Numbered from the stretch's first letter, positions 34,715-43,424 are shown. The stretch: DNA of 64,000 bases from Chryseobacterium sp. JV274 (GCF_903969135.1 NZ_LR824569.1:2108001-2172000); one strand, 5' to 3'. Notes: generated by a model not told the origin, from the letters alone. Made by a program: numbers and translations.

Positions 34715-35731
34715 TTATGAATGGTTTATTACGCTTTGGATAGAGTTAGCTGCCTCTCTGAAAATCTCATAAGATCTCAATCTTTTCTGATGATCATAAA
34801 TATGCGAATTGATGATCAGTTCATCAACCTGGAATTTTTCCTGGAAACTTTTAAGCTCTTCCTGAACTTCAGCCTGATCACCAATAAAAGTATATCTCAA
34901 CTTCTGTAAAACCATGGATTTTTCCATTGGAGACCAGATTTCGTCCATATCATCAACAGGCGGAGCGAAAGGTTTTCTGTCATTTCTTACAATATTGATG
35001 AAGGCCTGAAATAAAGTGGTGGAGATTTTATGAGCTTCCTCTGAAGTTTCTGCTGCTACACCGTTTACACAGGCAATGATATAAGGTTTATCCAGATATT
35101 TTGAAGGTTCAAAATGTTCTCTGTATATTTTAAAAGCCATTTCCATCTGCTCCGGAGCAAAATGTCCTGCAAATGCATACGGCAAACCAAGTTCCGCCGC
35201 CAGCCAAGCACTGTCTGTACTTGATCCCAGAATATAAATTGGTATATCCAGCCCTTCTCCGGGAATAGCACGAACCATAGCATCTGAATTTTCCTTAGAA
35301 AAATATCTTTGAAGTTCCAGAATCTGTCTTGGAAACTGTTCATTAATAATTGCAGGATTTCTTCCTAAAGCCTGAGCCGTCAATCCGTCCGTTCCGGGTG
35401 CTCTCCCAACTCCAAGATCTATTCTTCCGGGAAAAAGAGACTCCAAAGTACCGAACTGTTCTGCAATAATCAGAGAACTATGGTTGGGAAGCATAATTCC
35501 TCCAGAACCTACTCTGATTTTTTTGGTCCCATTGGCAATAAACCCAATCAAAACAGAAGTTGCCGAACTGGCAATACTTTCCATATTGTGATGTTCTGCA
35601 AGCCAGAATCTTTTATAGTCTAAATTTTCAGCGTGATTGGCTAATGATAAGCTGTCCTGAAAAGTATCGTGAATGCTTTTACCTTGCTTTACTGGTGCAA
35701 GATCTAAAACAGAAATTTCAAAATTTTTCAT
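34715..35731 (-). CDS. LLM-class flavin-dependent oxidoreductase
   Basis: A 338-residue luciferase-like monooxygenase. The start ISVLDLAPVKQG, YKRFWLAEHHNMESIASSA, RVGSGGIMLPNHSSLIIAEQ, and PGRIDLGVGRAPGTDG match the YhbW/MsnO8-type LLM group. Members use FMN or F420; the natural substrate of this subgroup is not established. It is single, transcribed leftward, with ribB immediately after but on its own promoter. Confidence 0.88.
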   Translation of the reverse strand: MKNFEISVLDLAPVKQGKSIHDTFQDSLSLANHAENLDYKRFWLAEHHNMESIASSATSVLIGFIANGTKKIRVGSGGIMLPNHSSLIIAEQFGTLESLFPGRIDLGVGRAPGTDGLTAQALGRNPAIINEQFPRQILELQRYFSKENSDAMVRAIPGEGLDIPIYILGSSTDSAWLAAELGLPYAFAGHFAPEQMEMAFKIYREHFEPSKYLDKPYIIACVNGVAAETSEEAHKISTTLFQAFINIVRNDRKPFAPPVDDMDEIWSPMEKSMVLQKLRYTFIGDQAEVQEELKSFQEKFQVDELIINSHIYDHQKRLRSYEIFREAANSIQSVINHS

Positions 35732-35772
35732 ATTGAGATGTTAATTTTTCTTTGGTCTCGAAAAAAACCATA

Positions 35773-35780
35773 CAAATTTA
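35773..35780 (-). promoter_or_regulatory. -7 element of the LLM gene
   Basis: The minus strand reads TAAATTTG, 41 nt upstream of the ATG at 35731. No well-placed TTG. Confidence 0.4.
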
Positions 35781-35920
35781 AAACATAAAAACTGCATTAG
35801 TTACTTTTTGTAATTAATAAAACCGATCAGTTAATTCAGGGAAAAACTATTGGAATTCAAATTTTCTTTACCTGATTTTAGTTATACAATTTTGAGTAAA
35901 TTGCAACATCATTCAAGAAC

Positions 35921-36376
35921 ATGAAAACAAAGGTAATGTATATCGAAAACAAATCCTTCGGTCATCACGGTCCGGCATGGATTGGTTTTGTAGAATTTTC
36001 AAAATCCGGGCAAACTGTTTATTTTGATAACAAGGCTCTCAAAAAACTTAAAAAGCCAGGAATCAATGCCAATCATTTTGATATAGAAACAGGAGAAGAA
36101 TACTGGATATCCGGTATTAAGCAAAATGGTCAGAACAGACATCAATTTGGTGGTGGAAAAATTATGATTGATAGAAATTCAATTGATGAATATTTGAAAC
36201 TGGTAGATTTTAACCATATTGATGAAAAGTATTTTGAAATTATTGAGTTCTCCGGAACAGATAAAAATAGATTTAGGGAAATAGAAAATACCGAAACTGA
36301 ATTCAGAGACAGAAGCTATCGGGCTACTTTCTATGACAACAATAAAAGAAAATTAATCTTCGATATTAATATTTAA
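35921..36376 (+). CDS. Uncharacterised protein of a widespread family
   Basis: A 151-residue soluble protein: KVMYIENKSFGHHGPAWIGF, then FSKSGQTVYFDNKALKKL, ETGEEYWISGIKQNG and a C-terminal HIDEKYFEIIEFSG. I recall this pattern (VMYIENK.., GxARIGxV.FSKSG.T.Y, GEEYWISG) in many bacterial genomes, often under the wrong name of a deoxyxylulose-phosphate synthase. It is far too short for that enzyme and has no thiamine diphosphate motif. No function can be given. It sits alone between a leftward oxidoreductase and an astacin gene. Confidence 0.75.
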   Translation: MKTKVMYIENKSFGHHGPAWIGFVEFSKSGQTVYFDNKALKKLKKPGINANHFDIETGEEYWISGIKQNGQNRHQFGGGKIMIDRNSIDEYLKLVDFNHIDEKYFEIIEFSGTDKNRFREIENTETEFRDRSYRATFYDNNKRKLIFDINI

Positions 36377-36389
36377 ATGAAAAATATTT

Positions 36390-36422
36390 ATTAACTCTTT
36401 ATCTCAGAGTTACAGAGTTAAT
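36390..36422. repeat. Short inverted repeat
   Basis: ATTAACTCT (36390-36398) and AGAGTTAAT (36414-36422) are perfect complements with a 15-nt loop containing a further CAGAGTTAC. There is no adjacent T-run, so it is not a clear terminator. Confidence 0.5.
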
Positions 36423-36447
36423 CAGGATTTATTAAACGAATAAAATG

Positions 36448-36480
36448 AAAAAGGGTTTGAGTATTTTCAAAACTTTTTTT
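36448..36480 (+). terminator. Probable terminator after the 35921 gene
   Basis: A 13-bp stem with one mismatch (36448-36460 with 36467-36479), loop GTATTT, followed by T residues. Confidence 0.6.
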
Positions 36481-36603
36481 TATTTTACTCAAGCGAATTC
36501 TCACATTCAATAATTATCATATAAAAGTTTTTTTAACATTAATAATTCAATAAAAAGAGAAATATTAATTATATTCGTATACCAAATCTTTAAAAACTTT
36601 AAC

Positions 36604-37452
36604 ATGAACAAAAAACCAAACAATCTGTTTTCCCGGCAGATTCTGACAGGAAGAACTGTCTTTATGAGCCTTGTTATTGCTGCAGTATTAACATCTTGTA
36701 GTAAAAACAATGAAGAAATAACCTCCGAAGCTCAAACTAATGCTTTTACTACTGAAAATGTCAAAAAAGGGCAATTGAATGGCCAGGAAATTAGTTATGA
36801 AAGAAAAAACGGAATGAATTTTTTCCAGGGAGACATTGTTCTCTCCGACAAACAGCTGGCAGAAGGCAGTGAACTCAATAAGGGCGGTGCAAGCTATTCA
36901 AGATGGCCAAGCAGTAAAATTTATTATACTGTTGCCAGTAATATGGGATCTATCAATGCTAATAAAATTACTTCTGCCGTGAATGAGTACAATACAAAAA
37001 CAAATACTCAGTGGATTCCACGTACCAACCAAACAAATTATGTAGAATTTATTTTTGGAAGTTCATCAGGATCAGACGGCTGGGCTCATATTGGATATCA
37101 GGGAGGAAAACAAACTGTTTCTTTGGATCAATATATTTCTGTAGGATCGGTAATTCATGAGATGGGACATACGATAGGGCTTTATCATGAACACACCCGC
37201 AAAGACAGAGATCAATATGTAAAAATTCTTTGGAATAATATCCAAAGTGGGCAGTCATATAATTTCAATATTTATAGCTCGGGGACAGATATAGGACCAT
37301 TCAATATCAATTCAGTGATGATGTACTGGCCGACTTCTTATTCTAAAAACGGGCTTCCAACTATTACAAGAGCAGATAATTCAAGCTTTACATATAATAG
37401 AACAGGTTTTACAACCGGGGATATCAATACCATTAATGCTATGTACCCTTAA
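36604..37452 (+). CDS. Astacin (M12A) zinc protease lipoprotein
   Basis: A 282-residue secreted metalloprotease. The zinc motif HEMGHTIGLYHEHTRKDRD starts at H185 and gives ligands H185, H189 and H195 with catalytic E186. The Met-turn region is SVMMYWP. This is the astacin family (flavastacin-like). The N-terminus includes a membrane span and a lipobox (SLVIAAVLTSCSKN), so it is likely a lipoprotein. The annotated ATG leaves a 20-residue pre-hydrophobic lead; a later Met at residue 21 is an alternative start. No T9SS tail is present. Confidence 0.87.
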   Translation: MNKKPNNLFSRQILTGRTVFMSLVIAAVLTSCSKNNEEITSEAQTNAFTTENVKKGQLNGQEISYERKNGMNFFQGDIVLSDKQLAEGSELNKGGASYSRWPSSKIYYTVASNMGSINANKITSAVNEYNTKTNTQWIPRTNQTNYVEFIFGSSSGSDGWAHIGYQGGKQTVSLDQYISVGSVIHEMGHTIGLYHEHTRKDRDQYVKILWNNIQSGQSYNFNIYSSGTDIGPFNINSVMMYWPTSYSKNGLPTITRADNSSFTYNRTGFTTGDINTINAMYP

Positions 37453-37477
37453 TTTTAAAGAATTTTTTGTGACCATC

Positions 37478-37515
37478 AAAAAAGAGAAGAATTCTTATGA
37501 ATTCTTCCCTTTTTT
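37478..37515. terminator. Bidirectional terminator between astacin and helicase genes
   Basis: A 17-bp stem with one mismatch (37478-37494 with 37499-37515), loop TTAT; the helicase stop codon lies in the loop. Confidence 0.85.
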
Positions 37516-39621
37516 ATAATTATAATGATTAATCAAAATCCTGATTTCATTGAATTCAAAGTGACTTGGTAATGCACTCTTCCACTCAGTCAATGTTTCG
37601 TGTGGATTTTTGTAGAATTCATCTTCAAAAGCCCTGATCTTATCTGAGGTGATTACTCTGGAGATATCCAGCAATCCCTGTTCTGCAAATTTGGCAAGAT
37701 GGCCAATAACCGTTTCTTTTACCAAACCTCTTTCCAAAGCAATTTCTCCGATAGTTTTTCCCTGTTCAAATAACTGAAAGGTTAAAACCTGAGACGGAAC
37801 TTTAGCTATTTTCAGATTGATTTCTTTATCATTCTTTTCATCTAAAAGTTTAGTTTCCAGAAGATAAATTTCTCTTAAACTGTTCAGGTATTCTTCAATA
37901 TCTTCCAGCCAGTTTTTGAATTCCTCGTTATATTGTTTTAAACCCTTCGCTCCTTTTATTTCAGCATAAAACTCTTTCAAAGGATCGAAAATTTTATTTC
38001 TGGTTTCTATAAAGAAGAAATTAACGGCTCCTTTCGATTTGCTTTCAATCTCAGACCAGTCTTCTTTTTGTTCAATAAAATTATTGACTTTCTGGAAAAT
38101 GATTCGTTCCAGTTTTTCAAAGATTTTTCCAAGATTTACTGCTTCATGTTTCAACTGAAGATAAAGCTGTTTAGTCTTGGCATGATCTATATTCTTGGTC
38201 ACAATAGACAGGTTATTCCATTCCTCTACTTCTTTTAAAAACCATGTGCAGTCAAGCGTACGAAGTACTTTCCTGATGCTGTAGTCATATTTTTCCTGAT
38301 TCAGAATAGCCTCCACATGATCATTGGCAATAGTATCCGTATGGAAATGCAAAATCCTGTTATCCTTGAAAATAACTTCAGGGGTAATTTTTGATTTTAA
38401 AACAATTCCTTCCAATGTTCTGCAACGGGATAAAGCCACATATACCTGACCTGCCGTGAAACTTTTTCCGGCATCAATAATTACCTTATCAAACGTCAGT
38501 CCCTGGCTTTTATGAATAGTAACAGCCCAGGCCAGTTTTATCGGAAATTGTTCAAAACTTCCTAATACTTCTTCCTGGATATTTTTATCAGTGTCAAGGA
38601 AATATTTTTTCTGTTCCCAGGTTTCTCTTTTAACTACAATTTCATTTTCGCTTTCATCCAGAACAACACGAATTTCATTTTCATCCAATCCAATGATCTC
38701 GCCTAATTTCCCGTTGAAATATTTCTTTTCTCCGGAAATATCATTTCGGATAAACATGATCTGAGCGCCAATTTTCAATTCTAAAAACTGTTCGTTTGGA
38801 AACTGATTTTCTTTAAAATCACCTACAAGTTTAGCTTCATAAGTTTGAGGATCTACCTTTATCTCCGCCAGTTTTTCCAGGTTGATTTCATCAGCCATTC
38901 TATTGTGAGAGCACAGGTATACGTAAGATTCTTTCCCCATGTCAAAATTGGGATCGTATCTTTCATTGAGGTGGTTAAAATCTATATTATCCACATCACC
39001 GTCACGGATAGCATTCAGAATCGCCAGAAATCCCTGATCAGACTGTCTGTAAACTTTTGTCAGTTCAATGGTAACAATCGGAATTTCCTTAATGGCATGA
39101 CTGTCAAAAAAGAAGGGTGAATTGTAATACATTTTAAGAATATGCTCATCCCTCACCACAGGCGGAAGCTGAAACAAATCTCCAATAAACAGCATCTGTA
39201 CTCCCCCAAACCTTTGATTATTCCTTCTGATAAACCTCAAAGAAAAATCCATCATATCAAGAACATCAGCTCTCAACATGGAAACCTCATCAATGATAAT
39301 GATCTCAACTTCTCTCAGAAGCTTCAGTTTATCTTTACGGTATTTGAAATGGGGCATCAGATCGGCAATATTATTAGCCAAACTGGTGTCTATTCTTTCT
39401 GTCGTAGGAAGAAAAGTTCTCAACGGCAGTCCAAACATGGAATGAATTGTAACGCCGCCCGCATTGATTGCAGCAATTCCTGTGGGTGCTACTACAATAT
39501 GCTTTTTCTTTGTACGTCTTACAAAATCATTGAGAAATGTCGTTTTACCTGTTCCGGCTTTCCCAGTCAGAAAAACACTTCTATTCGTATATTCTATTAA
39601 GTCAAAAAAATGATTGTTCAT
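37495..39621 (-). CDS. Pif1/RecD2-like helicase with C-terminal HTH_40 domain
   Basis: A 708-residue SF1 helicase from the ATG at 39621. A longer frame to 39795 exists, but that part overlaps the divergent lipoprotein gene and precedes the promoter, so I reject it. Walker A is GKAGTGKTTFLND and Walker B is IIIIDEVSML, followed by GDLFQLPPV and a UvrD-C2 segment AWAVTIHKSQGLTFDKVIID with VALSRCRTLEG. The last part has SQVLTFQLFEQGKTIGEIA, then LERGLVKETVIGHLAKFAEQ, an HTH_40 domain as in some RecQ-type helicases. It acts on DNA; which structures it targets is inference. Confidence 0.9.
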   Translation of the reverse strand: MNNHFFDLIEYTNRSVFLTGKAGTGKTTFLNDFVRRTKKKHIVVAPTGIAAINAGGVTIHSMFGLPLRTFLPTTERIDTSLANNIADLMPHFKYRKDKLKLLREVEIIIIDEVSMLRADVLDMMDFSLRFIRRNNQRFGGVQMLFIGDLFQLPPVVRDEHILKMYYNSPFFFDSHAIKEIPIVTIELTKVYRQSDQGFLAILNAIRDGDVDNIDFNHLNERYDPNFDMGKESYVYLCSHNRMADEINLEKLAEIKVDPQTYEAKLVGDFKENQFPNEQFLELKIGAQIMFIRNDISGEKKYFNGKLGEIIGLDENEIRVVLDESENEIVVKRETWEQKKYFLDTDKNIQEEVLGSFEQFPIKLAWAVTIHKSQGLTFDKVIIDAGKSFTAGQVYVALSRCRTLEGIVLKSKITPEVIFKDNRILHFHTDTIANDHVEAILNQEKYDYSIRKVLRTLDCTWFLKEVEEWNNLSIVTKNIDHAKTKQLYLQLKHEAVNLGKIFEKLERIIFQKVNNFIEQKEDWSEIESKSKGAVNFFFIETRNKIFDPLKEFYAEIKGAKGLKQYNEEFKNWLEDIEEYLNSLREIYLLETKLLDEKNDKEINLKIAKVPSQVLTFQLFEQGKTIGEIALERGLVKETVIGHLAKFAEQGLLDISRVITSDKIRAFEDEFYKNPHETLTEWKSALPSHFEFNEIRILINHYNYKKGKNS

Positions 39622-39627
39622 CGTTGT

Positions 39628-39635
39628 CAAAAATA
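39628..39635 (-). promoter_or_regulatory. -7 element of the helicase gene, abutting the start codon
   Basis: The minus strand reads TATTTTTG, with 6 nt to the ATG at 39621. A near-leaderless transcript is predicted, and the longer frame is excluded. Confidence 0.5.
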
Positions 39636-39703
39636 CGGAAATGAATTTGAATTTCTTACCTTGGCATAAGTTTTGAAAATTCTTAAAAAGAAAAAAGTTT
39701 ATT

Positions 39704-40156
39704 GTGAAAAAAATATTCTTCCATTTCCCGGTGATAGTATTATGTACTACATTAACTATGGTTTCCTGTAACACATCAAAAAATGCCAATACCAATCTTC
39801 CTGTTGATATCGCAGACAGACCTGTTGACGAAGACAGTCAGAAGTATGAGCAGGCACAACTCGATAGATTAAAAGCTTCTATTGAATCTGAAGTGTCCGG
39901 AGAAAAATGTACGGATCCCAGTGAATGGGCATTTGCGCCTATGGGAGCAAAATCCTGTGGCGGACCTCAGCAATACATTGCTTATCCCAAGAAAATAGAA
40001 ACTGCTTTCTTACTGAGAGTAAATGATTACACGGATAAAGTAAAAACTTTTAATGAAAAATATAATATCATGTCTGACTGTGTAGTAATCACACCTCCTA
40101 CATCTTTGAAATGTATTCATGGAAAAATCAGACTGATCACTCCGGACAATAACTAA
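39704..40156 (+). CDS. Small lipoprotein of unknown function, GTG start
   Basis: A 150-residue protein starting at GTG 39704 (no earlier or close later ATG fits). It has a signal (MKKIFFHFPVIVLCTTLTMV) and a lipobox Cys in MVSCNTSKN. The mature part has SEVSGEKCTDPSEWAFAPMG and four Cys in total after the lipid Cys (C-T-D-P, SCGG, SDCV, LKCIHG), so two disulphides are possible. I do not recognise the family. Confidence 0.7.
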   Translation: MKKIFFHFPVIVLCTTLTMVSCNTSKNANTNLPVDIADRPVDEDSQKYEQAQLDRLKASIESEVSGEKCTDPSEWAFAPMGAKSCGGPQQYIAYPKKIETAFLLRVNDYTDKVKTFNEKYNIMSDCVVITPPTSLKCIHGKIRLITPDNN

Positions 40157-40187
40157 CAATAAAACAAAGGTTCTATATCAAATCGAA

Positions 40188-40215
40188 AAAAGCTCTGTCT
40201 CAGGACGGAGCTTTT
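40188..40215. terminator. Bidirectional terminator
   Basis: A 12-bp stem with one G-U pair (AAAAGCTCTGTC at 40188-40199 with 40204-40215), loop TCAG. Confidence 0.85.
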
Positions 40216-40259
40216 ATATTTATAGGGTCAATGTTGAATGTTGACCATTCAAAGGTAAA

Positions 40260-40796
40260 TTAGAATTGATGATCTTTCACGTTTTCTTTATACCACGATG
40301 AGTATTTTACATAGTTATCAGCGATTCTGTTAACTTCTCCTTCTAATAGCTGAGCATTAATATCTTTGATTTTTTTTGCAGGAACTCCACCCCAAACTTC
40401 TCCGGATTTTATATGAGTGCCCTGAGTTACTACAGAACCTGCCCCTACAATAGAATTTTCTTCCACCAAGCAGTCATCCATTACAATAGCTCCCATCCCA
40501 ATCAGGACATTATCTTTAATGGTACACCCATGAACAATTGCATTATGTCCGATAGAAACGTTATTTCCGATATTCAGCGGATGTTTCTGATAGGTACAAT
40601 GCAGCATTGCATTATCCTGAACATTTACCTTGTCACCCATTTTTATATAGTGAACATCGCCTCTGATCACAGCATTATACCAAACGCTGCAGTCTCTTCC
40701 CATTGTAACATCACCAATAATAGTAGCGGTTTCTGCTAAAAAAGTATTTTCTCCGATCTGTGGTGCTTTTCCTAAAAGTTCTTTTATAAGTGCCAT
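40260..40796 (-). CDS. Gamma-carbonic-anhydrase-family hexapeptide protein
   Basis: A 178-residue left-handed beta-helix protein built of hexapeptide repeats (IGDVTMGRDCSVWYNAVIRG, then IGNNVSIGHNAIVHGC). The three Zn/Fe ligands of gamma-CA are present: H66, H84 and H89. It resembles YrdA/PaaY-type members. These bind metal and may hydrate CO2 weakly or act on CoA thioesters. A trimer is expected. It is alone between convergent lipoprotein and nfu genes. Confidence 0.88.
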   Translation of the reverse strand: MALIKELLGKAPQIGENTFLAETATIIGDVTMGRDCSVWYNAVIRGDVHYIKMGDKVNVQDNAMLHCTYQKHPLNIGNNVSIGHNAIVHGCTIKDNVLIGMGAIVMDDCLVEENSIVGAGSVVTQGTHIKSGEVWGGVPAKKIKDINAQLLEGEVNRIADNYVKYSSWYKENVKDHQF

Positions 40797-40932
40797 AATA
40801 TTAATTTGAAAATTTGAAAATATGCCAATTGAAAATAATGATCTTCTGCTTATAGTCTCTGGTATCTAACTTCTAAATTACAGTGATAGCAAAAATCTAA
40901 CTCTCAATTTTCAGCGTCTAACTTCTAATGCG

Positions 40933-40940
40933 TATTTTTG
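40933..40940 (+). promoter_or_regulatory. -7 element of the nfu gene
   Basis: TATTTTTG matches TAnnTTTG and lies 21 nt before the ATG at 40962. The TTG at 40938 that extends the frame lies inside this element, so the ATG is the start. Confidence 0.55.
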
Positions 40941-40961
40941 TATCTCAAATTTAACGAAAAA

Positions 40962-41840
40962 ATGCGTACCGTACTTATAGAACCTACCGAAAACCCGAAA
41001 GTAATGAAATTTGTAGCAGATTACAATCTCATTCCAGGGTCTTTAGAGTTGGACAGAAATTCAGATATTTCAGAAATTCCTATGGCACAGGAACTTTTCA
41101 ATTATCCGTTTGTAGAAAGAATTTTCATAACGGCTAATTTTGTAGCTGTGGCTAAACAGGATACCATAGAATGGGAACATGTAGCTGAAAGTCTGAAAAA
41201 TGTGATTGAGGATGAATTATTGGCCAACCCAAGAATTTACCTTCAAAAGAAAAAAGAAATGTATCAGATCTATGCTGAAATGACTCCAAATCCTAATGTA
41301 ATGAAATTTGTTTCAAGCAAATTACTGATGGATGGTTTTGTGGAAGTAAAATCTATTGAAGCCGCTGAAGAAGTTCCTTTGGCACAGGCAATCTTTAAAG
41401 AATTTGAATTTACAAAAGAAGTTTTCATTTCTGACAATTTTGTAGCTGTTACCAGAGACAATTCTGTAGAATGGCATCAGGTGATGATGACTGTTCGTGC
41501 ACTTATTGCCGAGTATCTTCAAAATGGAGGTGAGATTTCTAAAGTAGAGCCTCAGAAACACGAAAACCCTGTTGAAAAGATCATCAACAGAGATTATACG
41601 GAAGATGAGCAGAAAATTTCTGACATTTTAAATGAATATGTGGCTCCTGCAGTAGAAAATGATGGTGGAAAGATTTCATTGATGGAATATGACCAGGAGA
41701 GCAAAACTGCAAAAATGCTTCTACAGGGAGCTTGTTCAGGCTGCCCAAGTTCTACGGCTACTTTGAAAAACGGAATTGAAAATATTTTAAAACAATTCGT
41801 TCCGGATCTGGTAGAAAAAGTAGAAGCTGTAAACGGATAA
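40962..41840 (+). CDS. NifU-family Fe-S scaffold with two Nfu N-terminal domains
   Basis: A 292-residue protein starting at the ATG 40962. Two tandem Nfu_N domains (about 1-90 with ENPKVMKFVADYNLIPG, and about 105-195 with NPNVMKFVSSKLLMDG) are followed by a NifU C-terminal domain with the cluster-binding CxxC in GACSGCPSSTATLKNGI. Such proteins carry [4Fe-4S] clusters to targets. The duplicated N-domain is unlike the single one in human NFU1 or E. coli NfuA. It leads a cluster with a flavin reductase and hemH. Confidence 0.92.
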   Translation: MRTVLIEPTENPKVMKFVADYNLIPGSLELDRNSDISEIPMAQELFNYPFVERIFITANFVAVAKQDTIEWEHVAESLKNVIEDELLANPRIYLQKKKEMYQIYAEMTPNPNVMKFVSSKLLMDGFVEVKSIEAAEEVPLAQAIFKEFEFTKEVFISDNFVAVTRDNSVEWHQVMMTVRALIAEYLQNGGEISKVEPQKHENPVEKIINRDYTEDEQKISDILNEYVAPAVENDGGKISLMEYDQESKTAKMLLQGACSGCPSSTATLKNGIENILKQFVPDLVEKVEAVNG

Positions 41841-41852
41841 TTCAGTTTGAAA

Positions 41853-42380
41853 ATGCCTCCCGAAAAGAAAATTGTGGTTATCATTGGAAGTGCGTCGGAG
41901 AATTCCAGCAACCAGAAACTTATGGAACAGGTCCTGGAAAAGATAGGAAATACAGATTTTCAGATGTATGATAATCTTTCTGTTCTTCCTCATTTTGATA
42001 CTGCAATAACGGATGACAATATTCCTGATGAAGTTCAGAAGATCAGAAAGGATATTAAAAACTCAGCAGGTGTTATATTTTCCACTCCGGAATATATTTT
42101 CAGTATTCCCGGCAGATTAAAAAATTTGTTGGAATGGTGTGTTTCCACAACAATCTTTTCTGAAAAGCCAGTGTCAGTAATTACCGCATCAGCCAGTGGA
42201 GAAAAAGGCCACGAAGAGTTATTAATGATTTTAAAGACTCTTGGAGCGGTAACAGATGATAAACATCAGGCATTAATAAAGGGGATAAAAGGCAAATTTG
42301 ACAGCAATGGCTTACTGGAAAGTAATACCTTTGCTAAAGTATCAAAATTAGTAGCAGATTTTACAACGTCTGTTTCATAA
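41853..42380 (+). CDS. NADPH-dependent FMN reductase-family protein
   Basis: A 175-residue flavodoxin-like protein. The FMN phosphate loop is GSASENSSNQKLM near the N-terminus, followed by FSTPEYIFSIPGRLKNLLEW, which matches the FMN_red family (with SxPEY..SIPG..KN..DW). A TTG at 41847 extends the frame by two codons, but the ATG at 41853 is preferred. It lies 12 nt after nfu and 15 nt before hemH and may supply reduced flavin for iron handling, which is inference. Confidence 0.87.
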   Translation: MPPEKKIVVIIGSASENSSNQKLMEQVLEKIGNTDFQMYDNLSVLPHFDTAITDDNIPDEVQKIRKDIKNSAGVIFSTPEYIFSIPGRLKNLLEWCVSTTIFSEKPVSVITASASGEKGHEELLMILKTLGAVTDDKHQALIKGIKGKFDSNGLLESNTFAKVSKLVADFTTSVS

Positions 42381-42395
42381 TTAAAAATTAGAATA

Positions 42396-43424
42396 TTGAA
42401 TAATAAAGGAATTTTACTGGTCAATCTTGGATCACCGAGATCAACCTCTGTAAGCGACGTAAAGGAATATCTTGACGAATTTTTGATGGATGAAAGAGTG
42501 ATTGATTACCGTTGGATCTTTCGTGCTCTGCTTGTACAGGGAATTATCCTGAAAACAAGACCTGCCAAATCTGCTGAAGCCTATAAAACGGTGTGGACAG
42601 ATAAAGGTTCTCCACTGATTGTCATTACTGAACAAATTCAGAAAAAACTTCAGAAAGTGGTAGACGTTCCTGTGGAAATAGGAATGAGATATGCACAACC
42701 AAGTATTGAAACGGGTATTCAGAAACTGGTAGACCAGGGAATCACTGAAATCGTTCTTTTCCCTTTATATCCTCAATATGCCATGAGTACTACGGAAACG
42801 GTAATTGAAAAGGCTGAAGAAGTAAGAAAAAAGAAGTTTCCAAAGGTAAAGATCAATTATATTCAACCTTTTTACAACAGAGATATTTATATCAACTGTC
42901 TGGCAGAAAGCATTAGAGAGAAACTTCCAGAAAATTTTGATGCCCTTCAGTTTTCTTATCATGGAGTTCCGGAAAGACATATTTATAAGACAGATCCTAC
43001 AAAAACCTGTAATCTTAATGACTGCTGTTCCAGAGATGACAATCCAAGCCATCAGTTCTGCTATCGTCACCAATGTTATAAAACGACACAGCGTGTTATT
43101 GAAAAACTGGATTTACCAAAAGAAAAAACTATTGTTTCTTTCCAGTCACGATTAGGAAAAGACAAGTGGATCGAGCCTTATACTGATGAAACACTGGAAA
43201 CCATTGGTAAAAAGGGAATAAAAAATCTGGCCATAGTTTGTCCTGCATTTGTCTCTGACTGTCTTGAGACTTTGGAGGAAATTTCTGTAGAAGGAAAAGA
43301 ACAGTTTATGCACGGAGGTGGAGAGAATTTCCATTATATTCCCTGTCTGAATGATGAAGACCGATGGATTGATGTCGTAAAAACACTTTGCGAAGAAAAG
43401 CTGAATGATTTCTATCTGGTATAA
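42396..43424 (+). CDS. hemH: Ferrochelatase with Cys-rich insertion, TTG start
   Basis: A 342-residue enzyme that inserts ferrous iron into protoporphyrin IX. The first codon is TTG; no in-frame ATG exists between the preceding stop and the conserved start (NNKGILLVNLGSP). Other motifs are WTDKGSPL, QYAMSTTETV, and the active-site SYHGVPERH, and FQSRLGKDKWIEPYTDE. Between those is a segment with six Cys in about 25 residues (TCNLNDCCSRDDNPSH, then QFCYRHQCYKTT) absent from E. coli HemH. It could bind an Fe-S cluster as reported for some bacterial ferrochelatases. It is third in the nfu cluster. Confidence 0.93.
   Translation: MNNKGILLVNLGSPRSTSVSDVKEYLDEFLMDERVIDYRWIFRALLVQGIILKTRPAKSAEAYKTVWTDKGSPLIVITEQIQKKLQKVVDVPVEIGMRYAQPSIETGIQKLVDQGITEIVLFPLYPQYAMSTTETVIEKAEEVRKKKFPKVKINYIQPFYNRDIYINCLAESIREKLPENFDALQFSYHGVPERHIYKTDPTKTCNLNDCCSRDDNPSHQFCYRHQCYKTTQRVIEKLDLPKEKTIVSFQSRLGKDKWIEPYTDETLETIGKKGIKNLAIVCPAFVSDCLETLEEISVEGKEQFMHGGGENFHYIPCLNDEDRWIDVVKTLCEEKLNDFYLV

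Noticed and set aside
37495..39795. Longer reading frame for the helicase
   Set aside because: The extra N-terminal part lies upstream of the -7 element at 39628 and overlaps the divergent lipoprotein gene; the ATG at 39621 is used.
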